Shown: positions 34,840 through 44,158 of the stretch, in pieces
How positions within the stretch are numbered: position 1 is the first letter of the stretch
Layout: every line of letters begins with the position of its first letter
DNA from: Alphaproteobacteria bacterium
GTDB lineage: Bacteria > Pseudomonadota > Alphaproteobacteria > SHVW01
Assembly (NCBI GenBank): GCA_016869645.1
Contig: VGDO01000007.1
Location: 1-64,000 of the forward strand
Direction of reading: 5' to 3'
DNA: 64,000 bases
Made by a program: the position numbers and the translations under genes
Notes under the pieces: model-generated
What the model was told of the DNA's origin: nothing
Seen by the model: only the letters and a program-made list of their open reading frames with translations
Database searches by the model: none

Positions 34840-35396
34840 AGCCACGTTCCATTCATCGACGCTCGTCTTGCATCCGGTCCACCGCGGCGGCGGCCGCGCT
34901 GACGGTGCTGCTCCATGGCTGCGGCGTGTTCGCCACGCCCGAAGTGACGCCGCCCTGCCCCCGCGTGGCCGTGCTCGCCGACGCCGCCCGCCTTATCAAG
35001 TTCCGGCCCGGCCCCGGACGCGACCTGACCGATGTTGACTTCGAAGCGCTGATCGGCGGCGTCGACGGCACCTGCTCCTATGATCGCCGCAGAAGCCATG
35101 TCGATGTCGACTTCGTGATCGAGATGGAAGTCTCGCGTGGACCGGCAAACGGCTCGCGCCAAGCGCCCGTCGAGTTCTTCGTGGCCGTCATCGACCCCAA
35201 TCAGAACATCCTGGGCAAGGAAACCTTCACCAGCAACGTGCGCTTCCAGGACAACATGACCCGCGTGCGCGTCACCGAAAACATCGCGCCGCGCCTGCCG
35301 CTCAAGGACATCAAGGTGGGCGGCAGCTACAGCGTGTTCGTCGGCCTGCAGCTGACCGCCGAGGAGCTCAACTACCTCCGCACGCGCGGCAGGTAG
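34836..35396 (+). CDS. Hypothetical lipoprotein
   Basis: This 186-residue protein has a basic N-terminus, a hydrophobic stretch (AAAAALTVLLHG) and a lipobox LLHGC, giving a lipidated Cys at about residue 29. The mature domain is beta-rich (IKFRPGPGRDLTDVDFEALIGGVDGTCSYD, then FVIEMEVSRG and SYSVFVGLQLTAEELNYLR). Proteins of this kind occur in Rhodospirillales-like genomes, and I know no function. The GTG start overlaps the CDGSH gene stop. It is predicted to be anchored in the membrane on the periplasmic side. Confidence 0.78.
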   Translation: MKPRSIHRRSSCIRSTAAAAALTVLLHGCGVFATPEVTPPCPRVAVLADAARLIKFRPGPGRDLTDVDFEALIGGVDGTCSYDRRRSHVDVDFVIEMEVSRGPANGSRQAPVEFFVAVIDPNQNILGKETFTSNVRFQDNMTRVRVTENIAPRLPLKDIKVGGSYSVFVGLQLTAEELNYLRTRGR

Positions 35397-35404
35397 AGAA
35401 CAAC

Positions 35405-36307
35405 TCAGGTCTGCGCCAGATTCGGAAAGCGGAAATCTCCGCCGGACGGCACGTCGCCCTGGACGAACAGCAGTGCCTCGCCATCCTCCGAAGAAGCGGG
35501 CGCGGGTGTTTCCCACCATCCTGCCGGATCAAATCCGAATTCGACCTCGCGGATCGGCGCGGCAATCAGCCGGGGCACGCCCCGATCGAGCGCAAATCGG
35601 CGCGGCGCGAGGCATTCATGGATCACCAGACGATCGCCGCGGCGCTCGACCGCGACGAAGGCGGCCTGCTCGTCGAGCCAGAAACCCTGGAGCGGCCGAC
35701 AGCTCAGGTGCCATAGCAGGATGAAGTAGTAGTTGTGCGCCGAAAGAAGCGTGCCGGAAGCGGCGGCATGTCGGCACAGCTGGGCGAGCCTCTGACGTTC
35801 CTCTAATCTGCCGAGATCTGCCGGACGCGCCGGCGCGCCACCCGGCGACGCGGCCAAGCCTGCCATCACGCGGCGCTGGACCAGCCGCTGGAACCCAAAA
35901 CGCGGATAGAAATCGAGCACGCTCGGATTGGCGAACAGCAGGATGGGCTGAGTCGAATCCTGGCGCTCGCCGAGGATCCGCTCGATCAGACGACGCGACA
36001 GTCCCTGACCGCGATGCGCCCTGTCGGTGGCGACCGCGCCGAGTTGAATGCCCGCGACCCGCCGGCCACGGACGATCAGGTTCATGCGCGACCGGCCGAC
36101 GCTCGCCAGGATTTGCTCGCCTTCCACAAAGGCCAGCACCTCGTAATCAGCATCCCATCCGCCGCGCGCCGCCCATGGCCTGAAGTTCCCGTCAGAGAAG
36201 ATCCCCGCGACGAAGTCGAAGAAGCGGCCATGCCATGCATCGTCGTCATGCGTGATGCGGATGAACTCTGCGACCATGCGATCCCATTCTGATGTCGAGG
36301 CCGCCAT
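35405..36307 (-). CDS. GNAT-family N-acetyltransferase
   Basis: The 300-residue protein has a GNAT domain in its first 170 residues. The acetyl-CoA loop is in LGAVATDRAHRGQGLSRRLIERIL (RGQGLS matches Q/RxxGxG/A), followed by FYPRFGFQRL. The C-terminal 130 residues look like a second, degenerate acyltransferase-like half. The ATG at 36307 begins MAASTSEWDRMVAEFI; the frame is open further upstream, toward the gcv promoter, without support. Substrate is unknown. Confidence 0.82.
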   Translation of the reverse strand: MAASTSEWDRMVAEFIRITHDDDAWHGRFFDFVAGIFSDGNFRPWAARGGWDADYEVLAFVEGEQILASVGRSRMNLIVRGRRVAGIQLGAVATDRAHRGQGLSRRLIERILGERQDSTQPILLFANPSVLDFYPRFGFQRLVQRRVMAGLAASPGGAPARPADLGRLEERQRLAQLCRHAAASGTLLSAHNYYFILLWHLSCRPLQGFWLDEQAAFVAVERRGDRLVIHECLAPRRFALDRGVPRLIAAPIREVEFGFDPAGWWETPAPASSEDGEALLFVQGDVPSGGDFRFPNLAQT

Positions 36308-36345
36308 ATAGCGGAAACGCTCCACCGAGTCGATTACCGGGCCGG

Positions 36346-36373
36346 TTGACTTTGCCCCACAGGAGTCTAGGCT
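36346..36373 (+). promoter_or_regulatory. Promoter of the glycine riboswitch-gcv operon
   Basis: TTGACT (36346-36351) and TAGGCT (36368-36373) are separated by 16 bases, giving a start near 36380, about 25 bases upstream of the first riboswitch aptamer. The position is exactly where a gcv leader promoter is expected. Confidence 0.55.
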
Positions 36374-36403
36374 TGTCGCCACGTCGTTGACCGACGAACC
36401 CTG

Positions 36404-36602
36404 TGGGAGAGACCGGCAGCAGCCGGCGCCGAAGGAGCAACCGCCCCGGAAACTCTCAGGCAAAAGGACCGCAGGGGGAGGAAACTCTGGAAAGCAGGCG
36501 CGCCGCAGCAGCGGTCCGCCTCACCGAAGAGGAAAACCGCGGTTCGGGCGCTCGATGCCCGGATAGGCGGCCAATCTTTCAGGTCCGAGGACAGAGGGGG
36601 CG
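36404..36602 (+). promoter_or_regulatory. Tandem glycine riboswitch
   Basis: Two glycine aptamers lie head to tail before gcvT. Aptamer 1 (about 36404-36490) shows GGGAGAGACCGG, GCCGAAGGAGCAA, AAACTCTCAGGCAAAAGGAC and GGAAACTCTGGA. Aptamer 2 (about 36491-36602) shows CACCGAAGAGGAAAACC, AATCTTTCAGGTCCGAGGAC and AGAGGGGG. These conserved blocks are diagnostic of the gcvT-type RNA element. It binds glycine, in some cases cooperatively, and normally turns on glycine cleavage genes. The expression platform is probably translational: 58 bases lie between the aptamer and the GTG, and no terminator T-run is visible. Confidence 0.92.
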
Positions 36603-36660
36603 GACTGCCGGGTGAACCGGCGGCCCGTCGCCATTCGCTGTCGGAGGACCAGGGCTCGCC

Positions 36661-37791
36661 GTGTCAGAACCGCAATCCAACGCTCCGCTCGCGCGCACGC
36701 CGCTTCACGGCCTGCATGTCGAGCTCGGCGCCAAGATGGTGCCCTTCGCCGGCTACGACATGCCCGTCCAGTACCCGACCGGCATCCTCGCCGAGCACAA
36801 CCACACGCGCTCCGGGGCCGGCCTGTTCGACGTTTCGCATATGGGCCAGGTGCGGCTCGACGGCGCCGAGGCGGCGCGCGCACTTGAATCGATCTCGACC
36901 GCCGATCTGCAGAGCCTTGCCGTCGGGCGCCAGCGCTATGACCTGTTCACCAACGATCAGGGCGGCATCCTCGACGATCTGATGGTGACCAATGCGGGCG
37001 ACCACCTCTTCGTCGTGGTCAACGCCGCGTGCAAAGTCCAGGACGTCGCGCATATGCGCCGGAACATCGGCCAACGCTGCCGGATCACCGAGCTCGCCGA
37101 CCGCGCGCTACTGGCGCTCCAGGGACCAGGAGCCGCCGCCGTGATGGCGCGGCTGGCGCCGGCATCCAAGGAGATGGTGTTCATGACCGGCCGCGCGCTC
37201 GACGTCGCGGGCCATGCCTGCTTCGTCACGCGGTCGGGCTACACGGGCGAGGACGGCTTCGAGATCTCCGTGCCCGCATCCGGTGCGCAGGCGCTGGCCC
37301 GCCGCCTGCTGGCCGAGCCGGAGGTCAAGCCGGTCGGCCTGGGCGCCCGCGATTCGCTGCGGCTCGAGGCCGGGCTCTGCCTCTACGGCCACGACATCGA
37401 CACCTCGACGACGCCGGTCGAGGCCGATCTCGTCTGGGCGATCGGCAAGAGCCGTCGGCCGGGTGGCACATCAAAGGGCGGATTTCCCGGGGCGGCCGTG
37501 ATCTTCGAGCAACTCGCCAAGGGGCCGAAGCGCAAGCGGGTCGGCGTCAAGCCCGAGGGACGCGCCCCGGCGCGCGAGCACACCGAGCTGACCGACTCAT
37601 CTGGCCGCCGCATCGGCGAGATCACCAGCGGCGGCTTCGGCCCAACCGCCGGCGGTCCGATCGCCATGGGCTATGTCGAGGCGGCGTACGCCAAGGTTGG
37701 CACGCCGGTGCAGGCGGTCGTGCGCGGCAAGCCGCAACCGGCGCATGTGGCGCCGCTCGTCTTCGTCAAGACTCGCTATTACCGCGGCTGA
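36661..37791 (+). CDS. gcvT: Glycine cleavage system aminomethyltransferase (T protein)
   Basis: This 376-residue tetrahydrofolate-dependent protein releases ammonia from the aminomethyl-lipoyl intermediate and makes methylene-THF. PLHGLHVELGAKMVPFAGYDMPVQYPTG (split PLHGLHVELG / MVPFAGYDMPVQY), LFDVSHMGQV, YTGEDGFEISVP and LGARDSLRLEAGLCLYGHDID are all standard GcvT motifs. The start is GTG. It is first in gcvT-H-PA-PB, with 22 bases to gcvH. Confidence 0.97.
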   Translation: MSEPQSNAPLARTPLHGLHVELGAKMVPFAGYDMPVQYPTGILAEHNHTRSGAGLFDVSHMGQVRLDGAEAARALESISTADLQSLAVGRQRYDLFTNDQGGILDDLMVTNAGDHLFVVVNAACKVQDVAHMRRNIGQRCRITELADRALLALQGPGAAAVMARLAPASKEMVFMTGRALDVAGHACFVTRSGYTGEDGFEISVPASGAQALARRLLAEPEVKPVGLGARDSLRLEAGLCLYGHDIDTSTTPVEADLVWAIGKSRRPGGTSKGGFPGAAVIFEQLAKGPKRKRVGVKPEGRAPAREHTELTDSSGRRIGEITSGGFGPTAGGPIAMGYVEAAYAKVGTPVQAVVRGKPQPAHVAPLVFVKTRYYRG

Positions 37792-37813
37792 TCACACGAG
37801 GGGGACACGGGTC

Positions 37814-38191
37814 ATGGCTAGCGTAAAATTCACCCAAGAGCACGAATGGATCCGGGTCGAAGGCACGACCGGCGTGGTCGGCATCACCAACTACGCGCAG
37901 GAGCAGCTCGGAGACGTCGTCTATGTGGAACTCCCCGACATCGGCCGCAAGGTCATGAAGGGCCAGCAGGCAGCCGTGGTCGAATCGGTCAAGGCGGCGA
38001 GCGAGATCTACGCGCCCGTCTCCGGTGAGGTGACCGAGGTGAACGGCGCGTTGGCCGACAGCCCCGGCGGCGTCAATCAGGACGCCCAGGGCAATGGCTG
38101 GTTCTTCAAGATCAAGATCTCGAGCCCGACCGAGCTCGAGGGGCTGATGGACGAGGCCGGCTATGCCGCCTTCGTGGAGGGCTTGAAATAA
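37814..38191 (+). CDS. gcvH: Glycine cleavage system H protein
   Basis: This 125-residue lipoyl carrier shuttles the aminomethyl group between P, T and L proteins. The lipoylated lysine sits in [19 protein letters not shown] (ESVKAxS). [12 protein letters not shown] at the N-terminus and YAAFVEGLK at the end are typical. The ATG at 37814 is family-like; GAGGGGGACACGG upstream provides a ribosome site. Its stop overlaps the gcvPA ATG by one base (TAATG). Confidence 0.97.
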   Translation: MASVKFTQEHEWIRVEGTTGVVGITNYAQEQLGDVVYVELPDIGRKVMKGQQAAVVESVKAASEIYAPVSGEVTEVNGALADSPGGVNQDAQGNGWFFKIKISSPTELEGLMDEAGYAAFVEGLK

Positions 38192-39549
38192 TGCGCTACC
38201 TGCCGCTCACGCCCGCCGATCGTACCGCCATGCTGGCCGCGATCGGCGTCTCGTCGGTCGACGATCTCTATCGCGACGTGCCGAAACCGGCACGTCGGTC
38301 TGGCCTGGTCGATCTGCCGCCCCACATGGGCGAGCTCGAAGTCGAGCGCCGGCTCGGCGCCATGGCGGCCAGGAACATGGCGGCCGGCAGCGTGGCGAGC
38401 TTCCTCGGCGCCGGCGCCTATCGGCATCACGTGCCGGCCAGCGTCGATGCGCTGATCCAGCGCGGTGAGTTCCTGACCTCCTACACGCCCTATCAGCCCG
38501 AGGTCGCCCAGGGCACGCTGCAATACCTCTTCGAGTTCCAGACCCAGGTGGCGCTGATCACCGGCATGGATGTCGCCAACGCCTCCATGTACGACGGCTC
38601 GACCGCCTGCGCCGAGGCCGTGCTGATGGCCAACCGCACGACCAAGCGCAGCAGTGCCGTGCTGTCGGGCGGACTCCATCCTCATTACCGCGCCATCGTC
38701 GAGACCTATGCGCGCTACTCTGGATTCGAGGCCAAATCTGTCGCGCCATCGCCCGACGGCAATGAGGACCTGACCTCGACGATCAACGCCGAATCCTCCT
38801 GCGTCGTCGTGCAGAACCCCGACGTCTTCGGCCATGTCCGCGATCTGCGCCCGCTCGCCGAAGCGTGCCGCAAGCAGGGCGCCTTGCTGGTCGTCGTGGT
38901 GACCGAGGTGGTCTCGCTCGGCGCGTTGACATCGCCCGGCGAGATGGGCGCCGACATCGTCGTGTGCGAGGGCCAGTCGATCGGCAACGGCCTCAATTTC
39001 GGCGGACCCTATGTCGGACTGTTCGCCACGCGCGAGAAATACCTGCGCCAGATGCCGGGCCGGCTCGCCGGCCAGACCGTCGACACGGACGGTCGCCGCG
39101 GCTGGGTGCTCACCCTGTCGACACGCGAGCAGCACATCAGGCGCGAAAAGGCGACGAGTAACATCTGCACCAACTCCGGTTTGTGCGCGCTTGCCTTCAC
39201 CATCCACATGTCGCTGTTGGGCGAGGTCGGCTTCGTCCAGCTCGCGCGCCTCAATCACGCCCATGCCGTGCAGCTCGCCGACAAGCTCGCCGGCATTTCC
39301 GGCGTCAGCGTGCTCAACAAGGCGTTCTTCAACGAGTTCACCGTCAAATTGCCGAAGCCGGCTGCCCAAGTCGTCGAGGAGCTGGCCAAGCGCCGCATCC
39401 TTGGCGGCGTGCCGGTCTCGCGCCTGATGCCCGACCCGGTCCCTGGCCAGCCAGAGCTCGCCAATCTGCTGCTGGTGGCGGCGACCGAGACGGTGACGGC
39501 AGAGGACATGGATGCGCTGGCGGGGGCGCTGAAGGAGATCGTGCGATGA
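38191..39549 (+). CDS. gcvPA: Glycine dehydrogenase (decarboxylating) subunit 1
   Basis: This 452-residue alpha subunit of the two-subunit P protein starts [20 protein letters not shown] and contains [34 protein letters not shown] and [10 protein letters not shown], all typical of GcvPA. It forms a heterotetramer with GcvPB, which carries the pyridoxal phosphate lysine. The split P protein differs from the single-chain GcvP of enterobacteria. gcvPB begins four bases before its end. Confidence 0.97.
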   Translation: MRYLPLTPADRTAMLAAIGVSSVDDLYRDVPKPARRSGLVDLPPHMGELEVERRLGAMAARNMAAGSVASFLGAGAYRHHVPASVDALIQRGEFLTSYTPYQPEVAQGTLQYLFEFQTQVALITGMDVANASMYDGSTACAEAVLMANRTTKRSSAVLSGGLHPHYRAIVETYARYSGFEAKSVAPSPDGNEDLTSTINAESSCVVVQNPDVFGHVRDLRPLAEACRKQGALLVVVVTEVVSLGALTSPGEMGADIVVCEGQSIGNGLNFGGPYVGLFATREKYLRQMPGRLAGQTVDTDGRRGWVLTLSTREQHIRREKATSNICTNSGLCALAFTIHMSLLGEVGFVQLARLNHAHAVQLADKLAGISGVSVLNKAFFNEFTVKLPKPAAQVVEELAKRRILGGVPVSRLMPDPVPGQPELANLLLVAATETVTAEDMDALAGALKEIVR

Positions 39550-41138
39550 ATGAGTGGAGCAAGGCGGTGAGCGCGAGCTCGGGGGCGAGCGCGCAGGCCA
39601 TCGCGAACGCCGTGCCAGGCGGCAGCACAGAAACCTTCGGCGGCAACCGCGGCCTGCAGATCGAGGAACGTTTGCTGTTCGAGCAGAGCCAGGATGGGCG
39701 CTGCGGCGTCGACCTGCCCGAGCCGCCCAAGGTGACTGAGCGCCTCGGCGGTCTCGCTCGCAAGACGCCGATCGGCCTGCCCGGCATGTCCGAGCCGCAA
39801 GTCGTGCGCCACTACACCAGGCTCAGCCAGAAGAACTACGCGATCGACGCCGGCCTCTACCCGCTCGGCTCATGCACCATGAAGCACAACCCGCGGCTCA
39901 ACGAGAAGATGGCGCGCCTGCCAGGTTTCGGCGACGTCCACCCGCTGCAGCCCGTGTCGACCGTGCAGGGCGCGCTCGAACTGATCGACACACTCGCCCA
40001 TTGGCTCAAGACGCTGACCGGCATGCCCGCCGTCGCCATGTCGCCGGCGGCGGGCGCCCATGGCGAGTTGTGCGGCATGCTGTGCATCCGCGCGGCGCAC
40101 ATCGCCCATGGCCAGGACCACCGGAGACGCGTGCTGGTGCCGGAATCGGCGCACGGCACCAATCCCGCGACCGCGGCGGTGTGCGGTTACACGGTCGACG
40201 CCATTCCCGCCGACGAGCGCGGCCGCGTCGACCTCGCCGCGTTCAAGGCCAAGCTGGGGCCCGATGTGGCGGCCATCATGCTGACCAATCCCAACACCTG
40301 CGGGCTGTTCGAGAGCGATATTCTCGAGATCGCGCGCGCGGTGCACAAGGCGGGCGCCTATTTCTATTGCGACGGCGCCAACTTCAACGCCATCGTCGGC
40401 CGGGTGCGGCCGGGCGATCTCGGCATCGACTGCATGCACATCAACCTGCACAAGACCTTCTCGACGCCGCATGGCGGCGGCGGGCCCGGCGCCGGTCCGG
40501 TCGTGCTGAGCGCCGCGCTGGCGCCCTATGCCCCGGCGCCGTGGGTCGTGCACGAGCGCGGCGGCTTCCGCGTGGTCGAGCAGGCCGGCGACAATAACCA
40601 GGCTTTCGGCCGGCTCAAGGCGTTCCACGGTCAGATGGGCATGTTCGTGCGCGCGCTCGCCTACATGATGAGCCACGGCGCCGACGGGCTGCGCCAGGTC
40701 GCCGAGGACGCCGTGCTCAATGCCAACTACCTGATGGCGCAGCTCAAGGACGACCTGACGCCGTCCTTCGAAGGCCCCACCATGCACGAGGCGCTGTTCG
40801 ACGACGGCTTTCTCAAGGACACGGGCGTGACCACTCTCGATTTCGCCAAGGCGCTGATCGACGAAGGCTACCACCCCATGACCATGTACTTCCCGCTGGT
40901 CGTCCACGGCGCCTTGCTGATGGAGCCGACCGAGACCGAGAGCAAGGGCGGGCTCGACCATTTCATCTCCGTGGTCCAGGCCCTGGCGCAGAAGGCCAAG
41001 ACCGCGAACGACGCCGCCCAGTGGTTCCACGAATGCCCACGATTCACGCCACGCCGCCGCCTTGACGAGACGGCCGCGGCCCGCAAGCCCGTGCTGCGCT
41101 GGCGGCCAGAGGCACCGAAGGCCCAAGCAGCGGAGTAG
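39546..41138 (+). CDS. gcvPB: Glycine dehydrogenase (decarboxylating) subunit 2
   Basis: This 530-residue PLP-dependent beta subunit decarboxylates glycine and loads lipoyl-GcvH. The PLP lysine is in [18 protein letters not shown], with ESAHGTNPA and [12 protein letters not shown] upstream. The start codon overlaps gcvPA (ATGA). The N-terminal 40 residues ([20 protein letters not shown]) are longer and more Ala/Ser-rich than in many homologues, which tend to begin near GCRGL-like motifs. It is the last gene of the operon. Confidence 0.97.
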   Translation: MNEWSKAVSASSGASAQAIANAVPGGSTETFGGNRGLQIEERLLFEQSQDGRCGVDLPEPPKVTERLGGLARKTPIGLPGMSEPQVVRHYTRLSQKNYAIDAGLYPLGSCTMKHNPRLNEKMARLPGFGDVHPLQPVSTVQGALELIDTLAHWLKTLTGMPAVAMSPAAGAHGELCGMLCIRAAHIAHGQDHRRRVLVPESAHGTNPATAAVCGYTVDAIPADERGRVDLAAFKAKLGPDVAAIMLTNPNTCGLFESDILEIARAVHKAGAYFYCDGANFNAIVGRVRPGDLGIDCMHINLHKTFSTPHGGGGPGAGPVVLSAALAPYAPAPWVVHERGGFRVVEQAGDNNQAFGRLKAFHGQMGMFVRALAYMMSHGADGLRQVAEDAVLNANYLMAQLKDDLTPSFEGPTMHEALFDDGFLKDTGVTTLDFAKALIDEGYHPMTMYFPLVVHGALLMEPTETESKGGLDHFISVVQALAQKAKTANDAAQWFHECPRFTPRRRLDETAAARKPVLRWRPEAPKAQAAE

Positions 41139-41439
41139 CCTGCCGGCGGAGCAGACGTCTACTTTCCGCCGCGCGCCACCGAACGCTCGAGCCGCCGCGG
41201 GCGGAACGCGGGTGCGGTGTCGCGTGCGGTGCCGCGCAGCAGGACGCGCATGGCGGATGCCAAGCTATTTCCTTGGCAAGCCGGGTTGAAGCAGGCGGCG
41301 CTCAAGCTGGTCTGCCAACAAACATTTGAATTAGTTTACTTTTTCAGCACGACGATTTTGAAAGTAATTGCCTAAAATGTGTGATATATTGCACGAAACT
41401 TGGCCATTTTGTGCAGCACTATCATAGGTAAGAGACGAA
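41139..41439 (+). promoter_or_regulatory. Intergenic region with an AT-rich promoter for the PilZ gene
   Basis: No gene is seen. From about 41318 to 41425 the base composition becomes strongly AT-rich against a GC-rich background. TTGAAA (41358-41363) and TGATAT (41382-41387) lie 18 bases apart as a candidate promoter. GTGTGATATATTGCAC (41379-41394) is an imperfect palindrome overlapping it, perhaps a regulator site. The PilZ ATG at 41440 has GGTAAGAG upstream. Confidence 0.45.
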
Positions 41440-41766
41440 ATGCGGCCTTACACGCGTAACACCAAGGGCAAGCGGCGCGATTTGCGCGTCAAGAACGACG
41501 CCGTTCTCATCGATCTCCTGGGCAAGACCTTTGCGGTCTTCGACTGGTCGCTCGGCGGCATCGCCGTCGACCGCTGCGACACGCCGTGCGCCATCGGCGA
41601 GAAGCTCGAAGCGGTGCTCCACCGCCGGGGCGACGAGCGGACCTTCCCCGTCCAGATCACCGTCACGCGCTTCGACAAGTCGAGGCAGGTGATGGCGGGC
41701 TTCTATTCGGATCTGCCCGGCGATTCGTTCAGCTTCCTGGAGAAGCTGCAGCTCCATCGGCAGTAG
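41440..41766 (+). CDS. PilZ-domain protein
   Basis: This 108-residue single-domain protein has the c-di-GMP binding signatures. A basic RxxxR-like stretch is present in KGKRRDLRVKNDAVL, and DxSxxG reads DWSLGGIAVD. Single-domain PilZ proteins act as c-di-GMP effectors on motility, polysaccharide or envelope targets. The first basic motif is slightly non-standard (KRRDLR), so binding should be considered likely rather than certain. It is transcribed alone from its own AT-rich promoter, converging on the response regulator gene. Confidence 0.82.
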   Translation: MRPYTRNTKGKRRDLRVKNDAVLIDLLGKTFAVFDWSLGGIAVDRCDTPCAIGEKLEAVLHRRGDERTFPVQITVTRFDKSRQVMAGFYSDLPGDSFSFLEKLQLHRQ

Positions 41767-41788
41767 CGCGCGCGGCAGCGCGGGGCGA

Positions 41789-42232
41789 TCAAACCGGCGA
41801 GCGCGACTGGCTGCGTTGCGCGCCGAGTGCCGCGACCACCTTGTCGATCAGCTTCTCCGGCGTCAGCGGCTTGGCCACGAAATGAGCCGCGCCCAGCTTG
41901 CGCGCGGCGAGCACGTCTTCGGTCGTCTTTCGGCCGGTCACGAAGATGATCGGACAATTCAGGTCCGGAGCGGCTTCCCTGATCCGCATGCAGGTCTCGA
42001 AGCCGTTCATGCCGCCGGGCATGTCGATGTCGAGCAGGATGGCCACGGGCTTGATGATGGTCAGCTTGGCGAGACACTGCTCGCCGGTCGCCGTGCCGAT
42101 CACGGTGAAGCCCGCCTCGTCGAGCACGGCCTGGATGAACTTGCGCATCTGCGCGTCATCTTCGGCAAACAGGATCGTCTTGCTGCGGCGCCGTTGCCGT
42201 TCGGCTTCGCTCGTCATAGCGCGTCCGCTCAC
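41789..42232 (-). CDS. Single-domain response regulator (CheY-like)
   Basis: The 147-residue receiver has acidic pair EDD at 24-26, phospho-acceptor Asp68 in ILLDIDMPGGMNG, a conserved Thr/Ser in IIFVTGRK and Lys in FVAKPLTPEKL. No output domain follows, so it must act through protein contacts or phosphotransfer. The cognate kinase is not adjacent. The first ATG (42232) overlaps the end of the acetyltransferase gene by four bases; another ATG five codons later is possible. Confidence 0.88.
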   Translation of the reverse strand: MSGRAMTSEAERQRRRSKTILFAEDDAQMRKFIQAVLDEAGFTVIGTATGEQCLAKLTIIKPVAILLDIDMPGGMNGFETCMRIREAAPDLNCPIIFVTGRKTTEDVLAARKLGAAHFVAKPLTPEKLIDKVVAALGAQRSQSRSPV

Positions 42233-42819
42233 TCGGCCACTCCGCGATCCTCGCTCAGGCGGCCGAACAGCACGTGGTCGTGCCAGACGCCGTTGATGCG
42301 CAGATATTTTCGCGCTCGCCCCTCCTCCTGAAAGCCGACCTTCTTGAGCAGCGATCGGCTCGGCAGGTTGCCAGGGAGGCAGGCCGCCTCGACGCGGTGC
42401 AGGCCCAGCTTGTCAAAGGCGAAGTCGACCAGCGTGGTAACCGCGTCGGACATGTGGCCCTGGCGCGCATAGGGGCGGCCGATCCAGTAGCCGAGGCTGG
42501 CCGATTGCGAGACGCCGCGCCGCACATTGCTGAGCGTCACGCCGCCGACCATCACGTCGTCGGCGCGCCGGAAGATGAAGAAGGAATAGCAGAGGTCCTC
42601 CACCCAATCCTTGGCCGAGCGGGTCAAGCGCCGCCGGTAGGCGGCCTGGGTCAGAGCGTCGGGCGGCCAGGTCGGCTCCCATGGCGTCAGGAAATCGCGG
42701 CTGAGCGCACGCAGCTCGGCCCACTTCTGCCAGTCGCCGCGGCGCGGCGGGCGCAGATAGACGTGTCGTCCGGTCAGTTTCGGCTCCGGCCGAGCGGCAC
42801 GGAAAAGGGTCAGCACCAA
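42229..42819 (-). CDS. rimJ: RimJ/RimL-like GNAT acetyltransferase
   Basis: This 196-residue GNAT protein has the RimJ/L pattern: LTGRHVYLRPPRRGDWQKWAELR at the start, GVTLSNVRRGVSQSASLGYWIGRPYARQGHMSDAV with the acetyl-CoA loop, FDKLGLHRVEAACLPGNLPSRSLLKKVGFQEEG near the end. Members acetylate N-termini of ribosomal proteins or other amines, and the exact target is inferred. It is 4 bp overlapped with the response regulator gene, forming a likely two-gene unit. Confidence 0.85.
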   Translation of the reverse strand: MVLTLFRAARPEPKLTGRHVYLRPPRRGDWQKWAELRALSRDFLTPWEPTWPPDALTQAAYRRRLTRSAKDWVEDLCYSFFIFRRADDVMVGGVTLSNVRRGVSQSASLGYWIGRPYARQGHMSDAVTTLVDFAFDKLGLHRVEAACLPGNLPSRSLLKKVGFQEEGRARKYLRINGVWHDHVLFGRLSEDRGVAE

Positions 42820-42901
42820 GGCAGGAAAATTCCCTTGGGATGGACGGCAACGTACAGCTTCGCCGACGAAATATCGTCAGCGTCCATGATTCCGACGGTC
42901 A

Positions 42902-44158
42902 TTATGCCAGCCGAGTCGCGATCGCGTCGAGCGGTTCGAGTTGCGAGAGCGGGCCGACGGCGGCCAGCGCCGGTCGGGAGGCGAGCAGCCGCTTGACCAC
43001 ACGGCGCACCGCCGCCTCATCGACCGCCTCGACCCGGCGGACCAGCTCATCGGTCGTCAGCACGCGGCCATAGATGAGCAGGTGGTTGGCGATCTGCTCG
43101 CTGCGCGCGCCGGTGCTTTCGAGCGACATGAGCAGGCTTGCCTTGAGCTGGGCGCGCGCCCGGTTGATCTCCTCGGCATCGATCTTATCGAGGGCGCGCC
43201 GAAACTCCTCGCAGACCACCGGGATCAGCTCGCGCACCTCCTTCTCGCCGGTGCCGGCATAGACGCCGAACAGCCCGCCGTCGCGGTAGGAGGCAGAGAA
43301 GCTGTAGATCGAGTAGACCAGGCCGCGCTTCTCCCGCACCTCCTGGAAGAGCCGCGATGACATGCCGCCGCCGAACAGCGTCGAGAACACCGCGAGCGCG
43401 TAGTAGTCCGGATCGTCATACGGGATACCCTCGAAGCCGAGCACGATATGCGCCTGCTCGAGATCGCGTTCCTCACGCTGCTCGCCGCCGGTGTAGTGCG
43501 CGATGTCGGTCGCGGCCGAGCGCTCGGCCGGCAACGCATCGAAGGCACGCGCGGCGAGCTCGGCCACGTGGGCATGATCGAGCTTGCCCGCCGCGGCCAG
43601 CACCATGTTGCGCGCGCCGTAGTGACCGCTCATGTAGCCGCGGATGGCATCGCGCGACAGGCTCGAGACGATCTCGGCCGAGCCGAGCACCGGCCGGCCG
43701 AGTGCCTGGTTGGGAAAGGCGGCGGTCTGGAAATAATCGAAGATGATGTCGTCGGGCGTGTCGTAGGCCTGACCGATCTCCTGCAACACCACGGCGCGTT
43801 CGCGCTGCAGCTCGGACTCGTCGAACACGGAGTGCTGGAGGATGTCGGCGAGCATGTCGATGCCGAGACCGACGTCCTCCTTCAGCACTTTGGCGTAGTA
43901 AGCCGTCTGCTCGCGCGAGGTGTAGGCATTGAGATGGCCGCCCACCGCCTCGATCTCCTGGGCGATCTGCAGCGCCGAGCGCCGCTTGGTGCCCTTGAAC
44001 GCCATGTGTTCGAGCAGATGGGCCACGCCGTTGACCTCGCGCGGCTCATGGCGCGTGCCGACGCCGACCCACACGCCCAACGAGGCGGTCTCGACGCCGG
44101 GCATGTCGTCAGTGACGATGCGCAACCCGTTCGACAGGGTGTTCGTGCGTACGGTCAT
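42902..44158 (-). CDS. M16-family zinc peptidase (mitochondrial processing peptidase-like)
   Basis: This 418-residue single-chain pitrilysin-family protease has the inverted zinc motif HLLEH in GVAHLLEHMAFKGTKRRS, with the downstream Glu in the VVLQEIGQAYDTPDD region. SRLFQEVREKRGLVYSIYSF is a hallmark of the second half. Bacterial homologues are the closest relatives of MPP-beta and degrade peptides or processing products in the cytoplasm or periplasm. No signal peptide is seen. The ATG at 44158 overlaps the thrC stop (ATGA); thrC-M16 coupling is common in Alphaproteobacteria. Confidence 0.93.
   Translation of the reverse strand: MTVRTNTLSNGLRIVTDDMPGVETASLGVWVGVGTRHEPREVNGVAHLLEHMAFKGTKRRSALQIAQEIEAVGGHLNAYTSREQTAYYAKVLKEDVGLGIDMLADILQHSVFDESELQRERAVVLQEIGQAYDTPDDIIFDYFQTAAFPNQALGRPVLGSAEIVSSLSRDAIRGYMSGHYGARNMVLAAAGKLDHAHVAELAARAFDALPAERSAATDIAHYTGGEQREERDLEQAHIVLGFEGIPYDDPDYYALAVFSTLFGGGMSSRLFQEVREKRGLVYSIYSFSASYRDGGLFGVYAGTGEKEVRELIPVVCEEFRRALDKIDAEEINRARAQLKASLLMSLESTGARSEQIANHLLIYGRVLTTDELVRRVEAVDEAAVRRVVKRLLASRPALAAVGPLSQLEPLDAIATRLA

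Noticed and set aside
41379..41394. The GTGTGATATATTGCAC palindrome as a CRP site
   Set aside because: Only six of eight positions pair, and the right half lacks TCACA; kept as an unnamed possible site in the PilZ promoter region.
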